From assembly GCA_021831785.1 (NCBI GenBank), contig JAKBMB010000026.1, forward strand, positions 1 to 64,000: a stretch of 64,000 nt of DNA, given 5' to 3'. Under the pieces are notes generated by a model. That model was not told the origin of the DNA. It did not search any database and was given only the letters and a program-made list of their open reading frames with translations. This document shows positions 34,350 to 44,286 of this stretch, in pieces. Source of the DNA: Deltaproteobacteria bacterium (GTDB lineage Bacteria; Desulfobacterota; Binatia; Binatales; Binataceae). Position numbers and translations under genes: made by a program. The stretch's first letter is position 1. Every line of letters begins with the position of its first letter.

Positions 34350-34748
34350 CTAGGGCGTACCCGCGAGCTTCTTGCGCTGCGCGGGGCTAAGAATTTTCGC
34401 CAGTTTTTCCATTGTCTCGGTATGCAAGTCAATCATCTGGCCGGTCAGGCGCTTCAGTTGCTCGGTCTTGGCCCGCACCACATCCTTGTCGGCGCCACCG
34501 AGCACGGCCGCGTTTAGTTCGCGGTGAGCGGCCACCATTTTTCGCTGCAAGTCGGCGCCTCGTTGTTGATCGGCGACCGCCAAAACGCGTAGCTGGTTCG
34601 ACTGCTGATCGGTCAGGCCTAGCTGCTGCTTCAATCGCGTTATTTGGTCGGTAGACGGGACATTCTGTTGCGTCTGCGCGACCGAGACAAAGCGCGGCGC
34701 GCCCAAAGCCAGAAACGTCGCAAGTAAAGCAGCGACCAGATATCTCAC
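34350..34748 (-). CDS. Spy/CpxP-like periplasmic protein
   Basis: A 132-aa secreted helical protein. A signal peptide (LVAALLATFLALGAPRFVSVAQ) is followed by a charged helical body with LTxxQ-type motifs (LGLTDQQSNQL, ILSPAQRKKL), the signature of the Spy/CpxP/CnrX family of periplasmic chaperones and metal sensors. Downstream of a TetR/RND efflux locus such a protein may buffer envelope stress. It is 277 nt from the TetR gene, so it is not clearly in the same transcript. Confidence 0.75.
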   Translation of the reverse strand: MRYLVAALLATFLALGAPRFVSVAQTQQNVPSTDQITRLKQQLGLTDQQSNQLRVLAVADQQRGADLQRKMVAAHRELNAAVLGGADKDVVRAKTEQLKRLTGQMIDLHTETMEKLAKILSPAQRKKLAGTP

Positions 34749-35025
34749 ACCAGGATCCTCCCTAATTCAAGTCGAGCCATCCTAGCCGATAGCGGCAGCC
34801 GGCAGCTCGAAAATTCCCATCCGGAGTGACCGTTGCTCATGGGCGAGATGCCGGTTTCTAGGACTATGCTCCCTCACAGTGTCATACAAATGGCGCGAAA
34901 ACGCCACCTCAGCCCACTCCTTTGGGCTGCGGCGCTTTCAACCGCTCTTCGCCCGCTGCGCTCTCTTGGCTACCACGCCAGCTCAGCCGCGCGATGCGCA
35001 GGGCATGACCGGACCGGCGCGCGCT

Positions 35026-35796
35026 TTACTTCGACGGCGACAAGGGCGATTTGCGTCCGGCGCGGCTTGGGCCGCCGGGCTGCGCCGATCCGACGCGCTT
35101 GCGCGGTTGGCGTGAGCCGGTCGCGCGCCGCGCGCAGCCGTTGATTCCGTTGAAAAAAAGCGCGAGCACCGTCTTCGCGGCTATCTCGGGCGTGTCCGTG
35201 CTCTTGCGAAAGCGGACAACGCCTCGGACCATGCCCAAAAGCGCTTCGGCACACAGCCGAGCATCGAGGTCGGCGCGCAGCTCGCCGGCTGCGACGCCCT
35301 CGGCAAGGGCCGCATGAATCATATCGGACAGCCTGGCCCGCTGAGTATAAAAGCCGTGTGAGAACGGGCCCGAAGCTGGTTCGGTAGCTTGAAGCAGGAC
35401 AAAAAAGAATCGCCGATCCCAGAAATAATCCGTGGTGTGACGAGTGATCAGAGAAATTTTTTCCGCCGGGGAATGGGCCTTCGCGAGCGCTTGCGCCAGC
35501 CGACGCTGAAGCTCGGCAAAACCCTCGATAATCGCAGCCAGGTACAGCTCCCGCTTGGAACCGAAACAGCGGTAGAGCGTGCCCTTCCCTACGCCGGCGC
35601 GGGCGGCTAGCTCTTGAGCACGCACGCGATGAAACTCGCGCGTTCCGAACAACTCGGCGGCCGAGCGGATTAGACGGCATCTTAACTGCGGATCGGGCCG
35701 CCGGCCAGGTCGCTTTGCGATCGTAAGATGGGGCTTTTGGCCGCCGTCCGCGGTATCCAGCCGCTCAAGCGCGTCGCGATTTAAATTATCGCCCAC
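35026..35796 (-). CDS. TetR/AcrR-family transcriptional regulator
   Basis: A 256-aa regulator. The N-terminal DNA-binding domain (about 38-90) contains LIRSAAELFGTREFHRV and the helix-turn-helix LAARAGVGKGTLYRCFGSKRELYLA. The ligand-binding helical domain follows, and the last 30 residues are a basic tail. It lies 145 nt downstream of the RND permease genes in the same orientation, suggesting it represses the efflux operon in response to an effluxed compound. No operator palindrome could be assigned with confidence. Confidence 0.9.
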   Translation of the reverse strand: MGDNLNRDALERLDTADGGQKPHLTIAKRPGRRPDPQLRCRLIRSAAELFGTREFHRVRAQELAARAGVGKGTLYRCFGSKRELYLAAIIEGFAELQRRLAQALAKAHSPAEKISLITRHTTDYFWDRRFFFVLLQATEPASGPFSHGFYTQRARLSDMIHAALAEGVAAGELRADLDARLCAEALLGMVRGVVRFRKSTDTPEIAAKTVLALFFNGINGCARRATGSRQPRKRVGSAQPGGPSRAGRKSPLSPSK

Positions 35797-35940
35797 ACCC
35801 TGCTACGGCCTCTTTTCCAAATTCGTCGAGCCCAGACTCGTCGCGGTCTAAAGTTGCCGTCCACGGTATCCCGCAGCGCCGGCGTGCGTGAAACGCTGCG
35901 CAGTAGTCAGCCGCACCCAACTGCCGCGATGCTCCAAATC

Positions 35941-38900
35941 CTAACTCGCTGCCGCGCGGACCCGCCGGCGGCGCGTGGCGCGCTCTTCGATCGCGACGTA
36001 AAGCGCGGGAATAAAAAACAGGGTGAGAAGCGTGGAAAGCGAAAGGCCGCCGATAAGCGCGCGCGCCAGCGGAGCGTTGGTCTCGCTGCCCACGCCGAGG
36101 CCCAACGCCATGGGAAGCAGTCCGGCCAAAGTCGCCACCGTAGTCATCAGGATCGGCCGCAGCCGCACGCGCGCCGCCTCGACCACCGCGTAGTGCAGCT
36201 CTCGCCCCGCTGCGCGCAGGACATTGGTGTAATGAACCATCAACACCCCGTTTGACACCACGATCCCGACCATCATGATAACGCCCATGAAAGAGGACAC
36301 CGAAAACGCGGTATGAGTCAGAAACAGCGCCCACACCACGCCCGCCATCCCCAGCGGCACCGAGAACATGATAATAAACGGATCGACCAGCGAACGGAAC
36401 TGCGAAGCCAAGACCATGTACACCAAAATCATGGCCAGGACCGCCGCGCCCTCGAGCGTGTGAAAGGCGCCGCGCTGCTGTTCAATTTGGCCGGTCAGCT
36501 TAAGGCTGAAGCCGGGCGGCAAAGGAAGCTTGGCCAAGCGCGCCTCTAGGTCCTGCGCGATGACGCCCAAGTCGCGATTGACGGGATTGGCCGTGATGTC
36601 GATTGCGCGCTGCAGGTACTTGCGGTCGATCTCAATCGGTCCCGAGCCGGGCTTGACCGACGCCAGCGTGCGCATCCGCACGACCCCCATGTTGCGCGAC
36701 GGATCGCCGACCGAGCCGCGGTTGACCAGGAACGTGTCACCCAGGTCGCGGACATGGCTTCGGAAGTCATCTTGATACCGAACCACGATGTTGTACTCGT
36801 TGCCGGTACGCGGGTCGATATAGATCGAAGGCGAGTTGGTCGAGCCGTTGGTAGAATCGAGAATTACGTGCGCGGCGTCGTATTGGTAAATGCCGGCCAG
36901 CGCCGCTTTTTCACGGTCAACGTCAATGTCAAACTCGGGAAAGTTCTCTTCGCGGCTGATCTGCACGTCAGCCAGACTCGGCATGCCCCTCATGATCCGC
37001 GTTATTTGGCGCGCCAGCGCGGCGCCCGCGCTCAGACCGTACCCCAGCTCAAGCACGTCTACGGGAGCGGGCGATCCGAAGTAGAGCACCCGGGTGATCA
37101 GTCCGCCGGGGTCCATGTACTGCTTCACGGCGGGAAACTTCCGCGCCAGAATCGGACGCAAATAGTCAACGACCTGCTTGGTGGACATAGAACGGCGAGT
37201 CGGGTCCACCAGATGGACGCTGATTTGCGCCGCGTGCGGTCCGGTGTTCGAGGAGTAGGTGGCTTGGCGCGCCGAGGCGCGTCCGGCGGTAGTCAAAAGA
37301 CCGATCGCCGACTGGGTAATCGTGATCCATCCGGGCGGAAGATCGCGGCGAATTTCGTCCTCCAACTGACCCACGGCCTGCTCCGTCAACTCAATCCGCG
37401 TCCCTACGGGCAGGCGAATGCTGAGATGAAACTGGCTCTCGTCGGAAACAGGCATGAACTCGACGCCGATCCCGCGCACCAGCAGCGTTGAAACCGCGGC
37501 AAAGCCGACCACCGCGAACACGATCAGCCTTCGGTGTTCGAGCGCGCGCACCAGAGCGCGCCGATACGCGACTTCCAGCCAGTCCACCGCCGCCTTGCAC
37601 GCCGCTGCGGCTTCAGTCGCGAGCCTGCCGCGCGCCTGGCGATAACCGCCCTGATCCAGATAGCGCAGACACAAAAGCGGGGTAACCGTGCGCGAGACCA
37701 GAAAAGAGGCCAGCAGCGAACAGGTGACCGCGATGGCCAGCGGCGTGAACAGAATCTGCCCAACGCCCTGCGCGAAAAGGCTCGGCAAGAAAACGATCAC
37801 CGTGGTTATCGTCGAGGCGAAAATCGGCATCGCCACCTCGTTCGCGGCCTCCACAACGGCTTTGCGCCTGGAGGAAGCGCCGGCAAAATGGCGCGCGATG
37901 TTCTCCAGCTCGACTATCGAGTCATCCACCATCCGTCCCACCGCCAGCGCGAGCCCTCCCAAGGAGAAGATATTGAGCGATTGTTGGTCGAGGTAGAGCA
38001 ACAGAAACGTGGCCAAAATCGAGAGCGGGATGGCGAGCGAGATGATCATCGTCGCGCGCAGGCTCTGCAGGAAAAAGAGAATCACCCCGAAGGCCAACAG
38101 CGCGCCCTGCAGCGCTTCCCGGCGCAGCGAGCTGATCGATCGGCGGATATACGTCGACTCGTCGAAAAAGATCGCCAGCTTTATGGCGGGCGGAATTCCG
38201 ACCAGGCGATCGAGCGCATCGCGCACCGCGTTGACCACCTCCACCGTGTTCTGGCCGGGCTGCTTATAGATCGCCATATAGACGCCGCGCTGTCCGTTGA
38301 TGCGAACGATGTAGCTTTGATCCTCCGAACTATCCATCGCTCGCCCCAGCATCCCAATCGTGATCGGTACGCCGCTGCGGTTGGCCGCCACCACGTCATT
38401 GATGCGGTCGACCAGTTTGAGTTGGACGTTGGTGGTGACGCCGTACTGGCGGTCGCCGACCTTGATCCACCCGGCCGGCTCGAGCAAATTGGCGCCATTG
38501 ATCGCTTGCGAAAGGTCGAGCAGCGAAAGCCCGACCGCGGCCATGCGTTCACGGTCCACGGCGACCGAGATTTGGCGGATCTTGCCGCCCGACACCACCG
38601 CCGACGCTACCCCCGGAAGCTGCTCGAACTGCGGTTCGATAACGTTGTAGGCCAGGTCGTAAAGCTGGCGTTCATCCATGCCCGCGCCGGAGACGTCGAC
38701 CGCGCAGACCGGAATGTTGGCCAAGTCGTACTTGATGATAAACGGCGACTGCACGCCGGTCGGCAGCATGTTGAGTATCTGCTGGATGCGGTTGTTGGCC
38801 TCGACCATCGCGGCGCTCAAATCCGCGCTCCAATCCAGCCAGACGCTGACCAGCGAGACGCCTTCCTTGGAAACCGACTCGATATGGTCGACATTGGAGA

Positions 38901-39120
38901 GCCCGGAGACCGCCTTCTCAACCGGATAGGTGACGGTGTGCTCGATGTCCTGCGGCCCGGCCCCCGGGTAGAGCGTCGCGACCCGCAGTACGGGCAGGTT
39001 AATGTTCGGGAACAGATCGATCGGCAGGCGGTTGAGCGAGACTATGCCAAGGATCGCGATGGCCAGCGTCACCATCGCGATCAGCACCGGGTTTTTGAGC
39101 GCCAGACGAGTAAGCCACAT
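35941..39120 (-). CDS. RND efflux permease (second of pair)
   Basis: A 1059-aa inner-membrane proton-driven transporter of the AcrB/MdtB-like (HAE) type. It begins MWLTRLALKNPVLIAMVTLA, has twelve expected membrane helices and two large periplasmic loops, and carries the transmembrane aspartates in GRMVDDSIVELENI. In the C-terminal half, where AcrB has the essential Lys940 (GLSAKNAIL), it reads GIVVSNGVLMV, so the proton relay differs. It is a diverged paralogue of the upstream 1121-aa permease, spaced by 129 nt. The pair may form a hetero-oligomer as in MdtBC, or work as separate pumps with one adaptor. Confidence 0.93.
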   Translation of the reverse strand: MWLTRLALKNPVLIAMVTLAIAILGIVSLNRLPIDLFPNINLPVLRVATLYPGAGPQDIEHTVTYPVEKAVSGLSNVDHIESVSKEGVSLVSVWLDWSADLSAAMVEANNRIQQILNMLPTGVQSPFIIKYDLANIPVCAVDVSGAGMDERQLYDLAYNVIEPQFEQLPGVASAVVSGGKIRQISVAVDRERMAAVGLSLLDLSQAINGANLLEPAGWIKVGDRQYGVTTNVQLKLVDRINDVVAANRSGVPITIGMLGRAMDSSEDQSYIVRINGQRGVYMAIYKQPGQNTVEVVNAVRDALDRLVGIPPAIKLAIFFDESTYIRRSISSLRREALQGALLAFGVILFFLQSLRATMIISLAIPLSILATFLLLYLDQQSLNIFSLGGLALAVGRMVDDSIVELENIARHFAGASSRRKAVVEAANEVAMPIFASTITTVIVFLPSLFAQGVGQILFTPLAIAVTCSLLASFLVSRTVTPLLCLRYLDQGGYRQARGRLATEAAAACKAAVDWLEVAYRRALVRALEHRRLIVFAVVGFAAVSTLLVRGIGVEFMPVSDESQFHLSIRLPVGTRIELTEQAVGQLEDEIRRDLPPGWITITQSAIGLLTTAGRASARQATYSSNTGPHAAQISVHLVDPTRRSMSTKQVVDYLRPILARKFPAVKQYMDPGGLITRVLYFGSPAPVDVLELGYGLSAGAALARQITRIMRGMPSLADVQISREENFPEFDIDVDREKAALAGIYQYDAAHVILDSTNGSTNSPSIYIDPRTGNEYNIVVRYQDDFRSHVRDLGDTFLVNRGSVGDPSRNMGVVRMRTLASVKPGSGPIEIDRKYLQRAIDITANPVNRDLGVIAQDLEARLAKLPLPPGFSLKLTGQIEQQRGAFHTLEGAAVLAMILVYMVLASQFRSLVDPFIIMFSVPLGMAGVVWALFLTHTAFSVSSFMGVIMMVGIVVSNGVLMVHYTNVLRAAGRELHYAVVEAARVRLRPILMTTVATLAGLLPMALGLGVGSETNAPLARALIGGLSLSTLLTLFFIPALYVAIEERATRRRRVRAAAS

Positions 39121-39249
39121 CGCCGCTAACCATCTGCGCGCGCGCCGCGGGCGGTGCCTTGAGCACCGGTTGCGCGCTTGGCCGGCACGCCACGGCCGGC
39201 GGCCCCGGCGCCGTGTCGCCGATGCCCGCGGGGCGGGACCGCGCCGCTC

Positions 39250-42200
39250 TTACCGGCCGGGCGGCGCAAGCGCGTCGTCATCGTCGTCCTCGTCAAGCGG
39301 GAGCAGCGTGCGCGGAAAGACGCTTTCCAACAGTTGGTAGAACGCGGGCACGAAGAACAGCGTAAGAACCGTGGACACCGAGAGCCCGCCGATCACGGCG
39401 CGCGCAAGCGGGGCGTTGGATTCGCTGCCGATGCCGAGCCCGAGCGCCATGGGGAGCAAGCCCACCAGCGTCGCCACGGTGGTCATCAGGATGGGACGCA
39501 AGCGCGTGCGCCCGGCTTTTATCACCGCTTCGTGCGCGGCAAGGCCGCGCCGGCGCAAGACATTGGCGTAATCGACCAGCAGCACGCCGTTGGACACCAC
39601 TATCCCGGCCATCATGATCACGCCCATAAAGGAGCTGGTCGAGAAGGTGGTCCCAGTCAGGTACAGCGCCCAGACCACGCCGGTCATTCCGAACGGCACG
39701 GTGAACATGATGATAAAGGGGTCTATCAGCGACCGGAACTGGGAGGCCATCACCATGTACACCAGCAATAGCGCCAGCGCGGTGGCGAAGTAGAGGCTGC
39801 TGAACGCGCTCTGCTGCTGGGCTATCTGACCCGCCAAGCGCAGGCTGAAGCCGGGCGGCAGCGGAATCTGATCGAGCCGCTGGCGCAGATCCTGAGCAAG
39901 CGAGCCCAAGTCGCGCCCGGCGGGCGAAGCGGTGACGTCGGTCACGCGCTGAAGGTATTTGCGGTCGATCTCGAGCGGACCGGCGCCGGGGAGGATGCGC
40001 GCGATGTTGCGCACCTGCACGATTTGGTTGACACCCGGTATGCCGCTGGCGCCGGCAGTGCCGGTGACAGGCGCGAGCGGCGCCGGAGGAGGCTGCTCGC
40101 CGCCGCCGGGAAGCTCGCCACCGCCGCCCTGACCGGCACCCGGCACACCGGACGTGATCAGGTTGAGCGCGGCCGGAAGCCCGCTAACCGAGGTCGACGG
40201 CGCAAGACCTCGGTTGACCAGAAAGATTTGTCCCAAATCCGATACGTGCGCGCGGTCCGCGGGACGCAGTTGAACCACGATGTTATATTCGTTGCCCGTG
40301 ACCGGATCGGTAAACACCGGCGGGTTGAGCGTATTGCCGTTGAGCGAGTATAGAATCGCGTTGGCGGCGTCGCGCTCGTTGATGCCGAGCAGCGCGGCCT
40401 TGATACGATCGATCACGATGTTGAACTTGGGGAAGTCCGGCTCGCGCGCGATGCGCACTCCGGCCAGGCCCGGCGTCGCCTGCATCGCCGCTGCCACGCG
40501 CGCCGCGGCCTCGTGCGCCCGTTCCAAGTCGTAGCCGAGCACTTCGACCTCGATTGGCGCCTCGGCGCCGAAGTTGAGCACGCTCTCGACCGTTCCGGTC
40601 GGACGAACGTAAAGCTGAGCTTCAGGAAACGCGGCGGCCAGGCTGGTGCGCAGCCGGGCGACGATCTCGTCGGTCGATAGAGTCCGCCGGTCGGGGCGCA
40701 CCAGCTCAACGTCGATAAACGCGGCGTGCGGGCCGGTGTTGGTCGAATAGACTGCGGCCTGGGCGTTGACCTTGCCGGCCGTGGTAAGCAGCCCAATATT
40801 CGAGAGCATCATCTTGAGCGCCCCCGGGGGAAGCTCGCGCCGAATCTCAGCTTCGATTCGCTCCACCAAGCGCTCGGTATATTCGATTCGCGAGCCGACC
40901 GGGGCGCGGATCGCGACCTCGAAATGGCTCTCGTCGGAGGCCGGGAAGAACTCCGTGCCGATGAGCGGCACCAGTCCCAACGATACTACAAACAACGCCG
41001 CCACCGCGCTCACCGTCACGACAGGACGGGCGAGCGCGCGCTCAAGCGCGCGCTCGTAAATCAGCTCCGAGCCGCGCAAAAGCGCCTGTACGAGCGCGCC
41101 GGCGCGCTCCAGCAAGCTAGCGCTGTTCGCGTCGCGCGCGCGCTCGGGACCCAGGTACTTGAGGCATAGAAGCGGCGTAACCGTGCGCGAGATCAGAAAG
41201 CTCGCCGAAAGCGAGTAGCTAATCGCGAGCGCCATGGGGATAAATAGAAGCTGGGCCACGCCGGTGATGAAAATGATCGGAAGGAAGACCACGATCGTCG
41301 TCACCGTCGAGGCCAGAATCGGCATCGCCACCTCCCGCGCCGCCGCCAGCACGCCAGCCACCCCCGAGTTGCCGGCGGTAAAATGGCGGGAGATGTTCTC
41401 CAGTTCCACGATGGCGTCGTCGACCAGCCGCCCCACGCCAAGCGCCAGACCGCCCAGCGTGAAAACGTTTATCGCCTGGCCGGAGAAGTAGAGCAAAAGA
41501 AAAGTCGCCACGATCGAGAGCGGAATCGCGACCGACACAATCAGCGTGCCAGAAAGGCTTTGCATAAACAGCAAAATGACCACGAAGGCAAGCGCCGCGC
41601 CCTCCAGCGCCTCGTGCTCCAAATTGCGTATCGCGTCTTTGATGTACACGGACTGGTCAAAGGTAAGCCTAAGCTCCACCGCCTCGGGAACGCCCACCAA
41701 ATGCTTGAGCCGCTCGCGGACCGCGTTCACCACGTCCACCGTGTTAGCGCCGGGCTGCTTGTTAATCGCAAGGTACACCGCTCGATGGCCGTCGGCGCGC
41801 ACGACGTTGGTTTGCTCTTCCGCCGAGTCGCTCACCGTACCCAGGTCGCCGACCCGCACCGGCACTCCACTCGTGGCCGCGACGACGACCCGCGCGATCG
41901 ATGGCACCAACCGGAACTGCGCGTTGGAGAAAATGTTGTACTGGCGCTCGCCGATGCGAATCCATCCCGAAGGCTGGATCAAATTCGAATTGCCGACCGC
42001 GTTCACCACGTCCAGAATCGAAATTCCGCGCGCCTGCATCTGATCGCGGTCCACCGAGACCGTAATCTGACGGACTTTGCCGCCGTTGACCGTCGCGGTT
42101 GCGACCCCAGGCAACTGCTCGAGCTGCGGGGCGATCAGGTTATAAGCCAAATCGTAAAGTCGGCGCTCATCGATACCTGCGCCGCCCACGGTGACGTTGC

Positions 42201-42615
42201 AGACCGGCAGGTTGGAGACGTCGAACTTGACCACGAACGGCTGCTGCACCCCGGCGGGAAGGATGTTGAGAATTTGCTGGAGGTGCTGCGTGACTTCGAC
42301 CATCCCGCTTTCGATGCTCGAGCCCCAGCGCAGCCATACTTGGACGATCGACAAGCCCTCCTTGGAATACGACTGAACATGGTCGACGTTCGAAACCGAG
42401 GTGACCGCTTTCTCGACCTGATAGGTGACGGTTTTCTCGACGTCCTCGGGGCTGGCGCCTTGGTAAATCGTACCGACGATCAGCACCGGCAGCGAAATGT
42501 TGGGAAACAAATCCACCGGCATTCGCGTCAAGGACGTTGCGCCGAGGATAACGATGGCGAGCGATACCATCAAGATGAAGATCGGATTTCGAAGCGCAAG
42601 CCGGGTGAGCCACAT
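39250..42615 (-). CDS. RND efflux permease (first of pair) with Gly/Pro insert
   Basis: A 1121-aa RND permease starting MWLTRLALRNPIFILMVSLA. The helix-4 aspartates are in GRLVDDAIVELENI; the Lys940-equivalent region again reads GIVVSNGVLLV. Compared with the neighbouring permease it has an extra stretch of about 50 residues in the second periplasmic loop, rich in Gly and Pro (GQGGGGELPGGGEQPPP), followed by VNQIVQVRNIARI. The C-terminus is acidic (DEDDDDDAL). It follows the adaptor gene by 312 nt. Confidence 0.93.
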   Translation of the reverse strand: MWLTRLALRNPIFILMVSLAIVILGATSLTRMPVDLFPNISLPVLIVGTIYQGASPEDVEKTVTYQVEKAVTSVSNVDHVQSYSKEGLSIVQVWLRWGSSIESGMVEVTQHLQQILNILPAGVQQPFVVKFDVSNLPVCNVTVGGAGIDERRLYDLAYNLIAPQLEQLPGVATATVNGGKVRQITVSVDRDQMQARGISILDVVNAVGNSNLIQPSGWIRIGERQYNIFSNAQFRLVPSIARVVVAATSGVPVRVGDLGTVSDSAEEQTNVVRADGHRAVYLAINKQPGANTVDVVNAVRERLKHLVGVPEAVELRLTFDQSVYIKDAIRNLEHEALEGAALAFVVILLFMQSLSGTLIVSVAIPLSIVATFLLLYFSGQAINVFTLGGLALGVGRLVDDAIVELENISRHFTAGNSGVAGVLAAAREVAMPILASTVTTIVVFLPIIFITGVAQLLFIPMALAISYSLSASFLISRTVTPLLCLKYLGPERARDANSASLLERAGALVQALLRGSELIYERALERALARPVVTVSAVAALFVVSLGLVPLIGTEFFPASDESHFEVAIRAPVGSRIEYTERLVERIEAEIRRELPPGALKMMLSNIGLLTTAGKVNAQAAVYSTNTGPHAAFIDVELVRPDRRTLSTDEIVARLRTSLAAAFPEAQLYVRPTGTVESVLNFGAEAPIEVEVLGYDLERAHEAAARVAAAMQATPGLAGVRIAREPDFPKFNIVIDRIKAALLGINERDAANAILYSLNGNTLNPPVFTDPVTGNEYNIVVQLRPADRAHVSDLGQIFLVNRGLAPSTSVSGLPAALNLITSGVPGAGQGGGGELPGGGEQPPPAPLAPVTGTAGASGIPGVNQIVQVRNIARILPGAGPLEIDRKYLQRVTDVTASPAGRDLGSLAQDLRQRLDQIPLPPGFSLRLAGQIAQQQSAFSSLYFATALALLLVYMVMASQFRSLIDPFIIMFTVPFGMTGVVWALYLTGTTFSTSSFMGVIMMAGIVVSNGVLLVDYANVLRRRGLAAHEAVIKAGRTRLRPILMTTVATLVGLLPMALGLGIGSESNAPLARAVIGGLSVSTVLTLFFVPAFYQLLESVFPRTLLPLDEDDDDDALAPPGR

Positions 42616-42927
42616 TCTTCTACCCTACTATGGGAGCGTGTCGCCTTAAGCGGACCGCGTAGACACCGCCTTGATCGCATCACCGCGCCCTAAGCGCGCA
42701 GACCCTTTGTTATTTAGACGAAGCGGCGCCGCCTGGGGTCGAAAGCGGCTGCGCGGCTTAATCACTCGATACCGGAGCCAGATCCTACCAATGGGGTTGT
42801 TCATCACGCCGGTCCGATCTAACCTTCGACTTGTCAGCGACTCGGCACGAAAAAGGCGCATCAAGCTGCGGCCCGCCCGCGTAAAATCTTCAACTCGCAG
42901 CGGCAAAGGAAGCGCCGCGCTCGCGGC
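42616..42927. other. Gap inside RND operon
   Basis: 312 nt between the adaptor stop and the first permease start. No gene is supportable. The gap is long for a tight operon and could hold an internal promoter. Confidence 0.45.
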
Positions 42928-44286
42928 CTAACTGTCGGGCGAGCGATGCGGGGCGTTTGCCGGGGCGGTAGAATCGACGCCGGCATCCCAGCCTGGACCC
43001 GAAGACAGCGGCCTGTCGGCCGCGGCGCGGGCCTTTCCAGCGCGCCCGTGGATCCCTGCGGACGCGGCGTGGCTTTTCTCGCTGCGCGTCTCGGCGCGCT
43101 CACCGGCGCGGTGGGCCGCAGCCGAAACCGCTCGCGCCGTTGCCGGCAAGGGGGCGCCGGCGAGCGGCGGGTCGCTCGCGGTGGCGGGCGACTGCCCAAA
43201 GGCTTGCGCGTTCCCCGGGCTCGCCTCGTTTAGCACGGCCGCAACCTTGAGCGGCGAGCCGTCGTCGAGCAGCTCGGCGCCCGAGACCACGACCTCCTCG
43301 TCGCCGCTAAGGCCGCTCACTATTTGCACCGCATCGCTTTCCTCAAGGCCGGTCTTCACCGCAGTCTTGTGCGCATGGCCATCGCGAACCGTGTAGACGA
43401 AACTCCCCTGGTCGCCGTGAATCACCGCGGCGGGAACCAGCGTCAACACGTCATACTCGTTGAACAAATTCAACACGACGCGGGCGAACATACCGGGCTT
43501 CAGCAGGTTCTCCGGGTTGACCAAATCTATCTCGGTCTGCATCGTGCGTGTGGTCGGATCCAGTCCCTGCGCGATTCGCGTCACTTCGCCGAAGAAGGTC
43601 TTCTCCGGATAAGCGTCGGTCTTGACCTCGGCGCGGCTGCCGAGCTTCAGCCGGCCCACGTCTTCTTCCGGCACGTAGACAAAGATGCGCGCCTTACTGG
43701 AGTCGGCGAGCACGAACAACGGCGACTGACTCATGCCGGGAAAGACCAAATGGCCGGGGTCATAGTTGCGCTGAATGATGTAGCCGGGAAACGGCGCGCG
43801 AATGAAGCGATAGTTGTAAAGCTCCTCCTGTTCTCGGTAGGTCTCTCGAGTGGACTTGTAGTTGGCGAGCGCGGTGTCATAGTCCTGCCGCGAAATAACA
43901 TGTTCGTCGAGCAGGCGGCGGTAGCGGTCATAGTTCGCTTCGGCCAATTCGAAGTTGGCCTTGGCCTGGCGATAGGCCTTTTCCTGCTCCGGATAGGTCA
44001 GCACTGCGAGCATTTGGTCGGTTTTCACGTGGTCGCCGCGGTCGACGTAAATGCGCTTAATGAAGCCTGGAACCTTGGCTGTCAGGTCAACCTGGCGAAT
44101 CCCCAACAGGTCGCCGGTAAGCGTTACCTGCCGCGCGAGGTCGCGCCGCTGCGGACGCACCACCGTGACCACCGGGATGCCATGGCGCGGGCGAGAAACC
44201 TGCTCGGCGGCCCGCCGCTGCCCGGCGCTATAGGCAAACGCCGCCAGCGCCGCAAGCGTCCCGAGAACCGCAATCCATTTTTTCAC
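42928..44286 (-). CDS. RND efflux periplasmic adaptor (membrane fusion protein)
   Basis: A 452-aa adaptor linking the RND permeases to an outer-membrane channel. An N-terminal signal/anchor helix (MKKWIAVLGTLAALAAFAYS) precedes the lipoyl half-motif (VDLTAKVPGFIKRIYVDRGD), a coiled-coil hairpin (YRQAKANFELAEANYDRYRR) and beta-barrel domains (RIFVYVPEEDVGRL, VNPENLLKPGMFARVVL). The last 90-100 residues are an Ala/Pro/Ser-rich low-complexity tail not usual for the family. It is the first gene of the operon. No TolC gene is in this operon, but two lie at 48-52 kb. Confidence 0.92.
   Translation of the reverse strand: MKKWIAVLGTLAALAAFAYSAGQRRAAEQVSRPRHGIPVVTVVRPQRRDLARQVTLTGDLLGIRQVDLTAKVPGFIKRIYVDRGDHVKTDQMLAVLTYPEQEKAYRQAKANFELAEANYDRYRRLLDEHVISRQDYDTALANYKSTRETYREQEELYNYRFIRAPFPGYIIQRNYDPGHLVFPGMSQSPLFVLADSSKARIFVYVPEEDVGRLKLGSRAEVKTDAYPEKTFFGEVTRIAQGLDPTTRTMQTEIDLVNPENLLKPGMFARVVLNLFNEYDVLTLVPAAVIHGDQGSFVYTVRDGHAHKTAVKTGLEESDAVQIVSGLSGDEEVVVSGAELLDDGSPLKVAAVLNEASPGNAQAFGQSPATASDPPLAGAPLPATARAVSAAAHRAGERAETRSEKSHAASAGIHGRAGKARAAADRPLSSGPGWDAGVDSTAPANAPHRSPDS

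Noticed and set aside
37534-39129. 531-codon plus-strand open frame
   Set aside because: Antisense to the RND permease and rich in Arg/Gln/His with no family-like motif. The same holds for 41383-42693.
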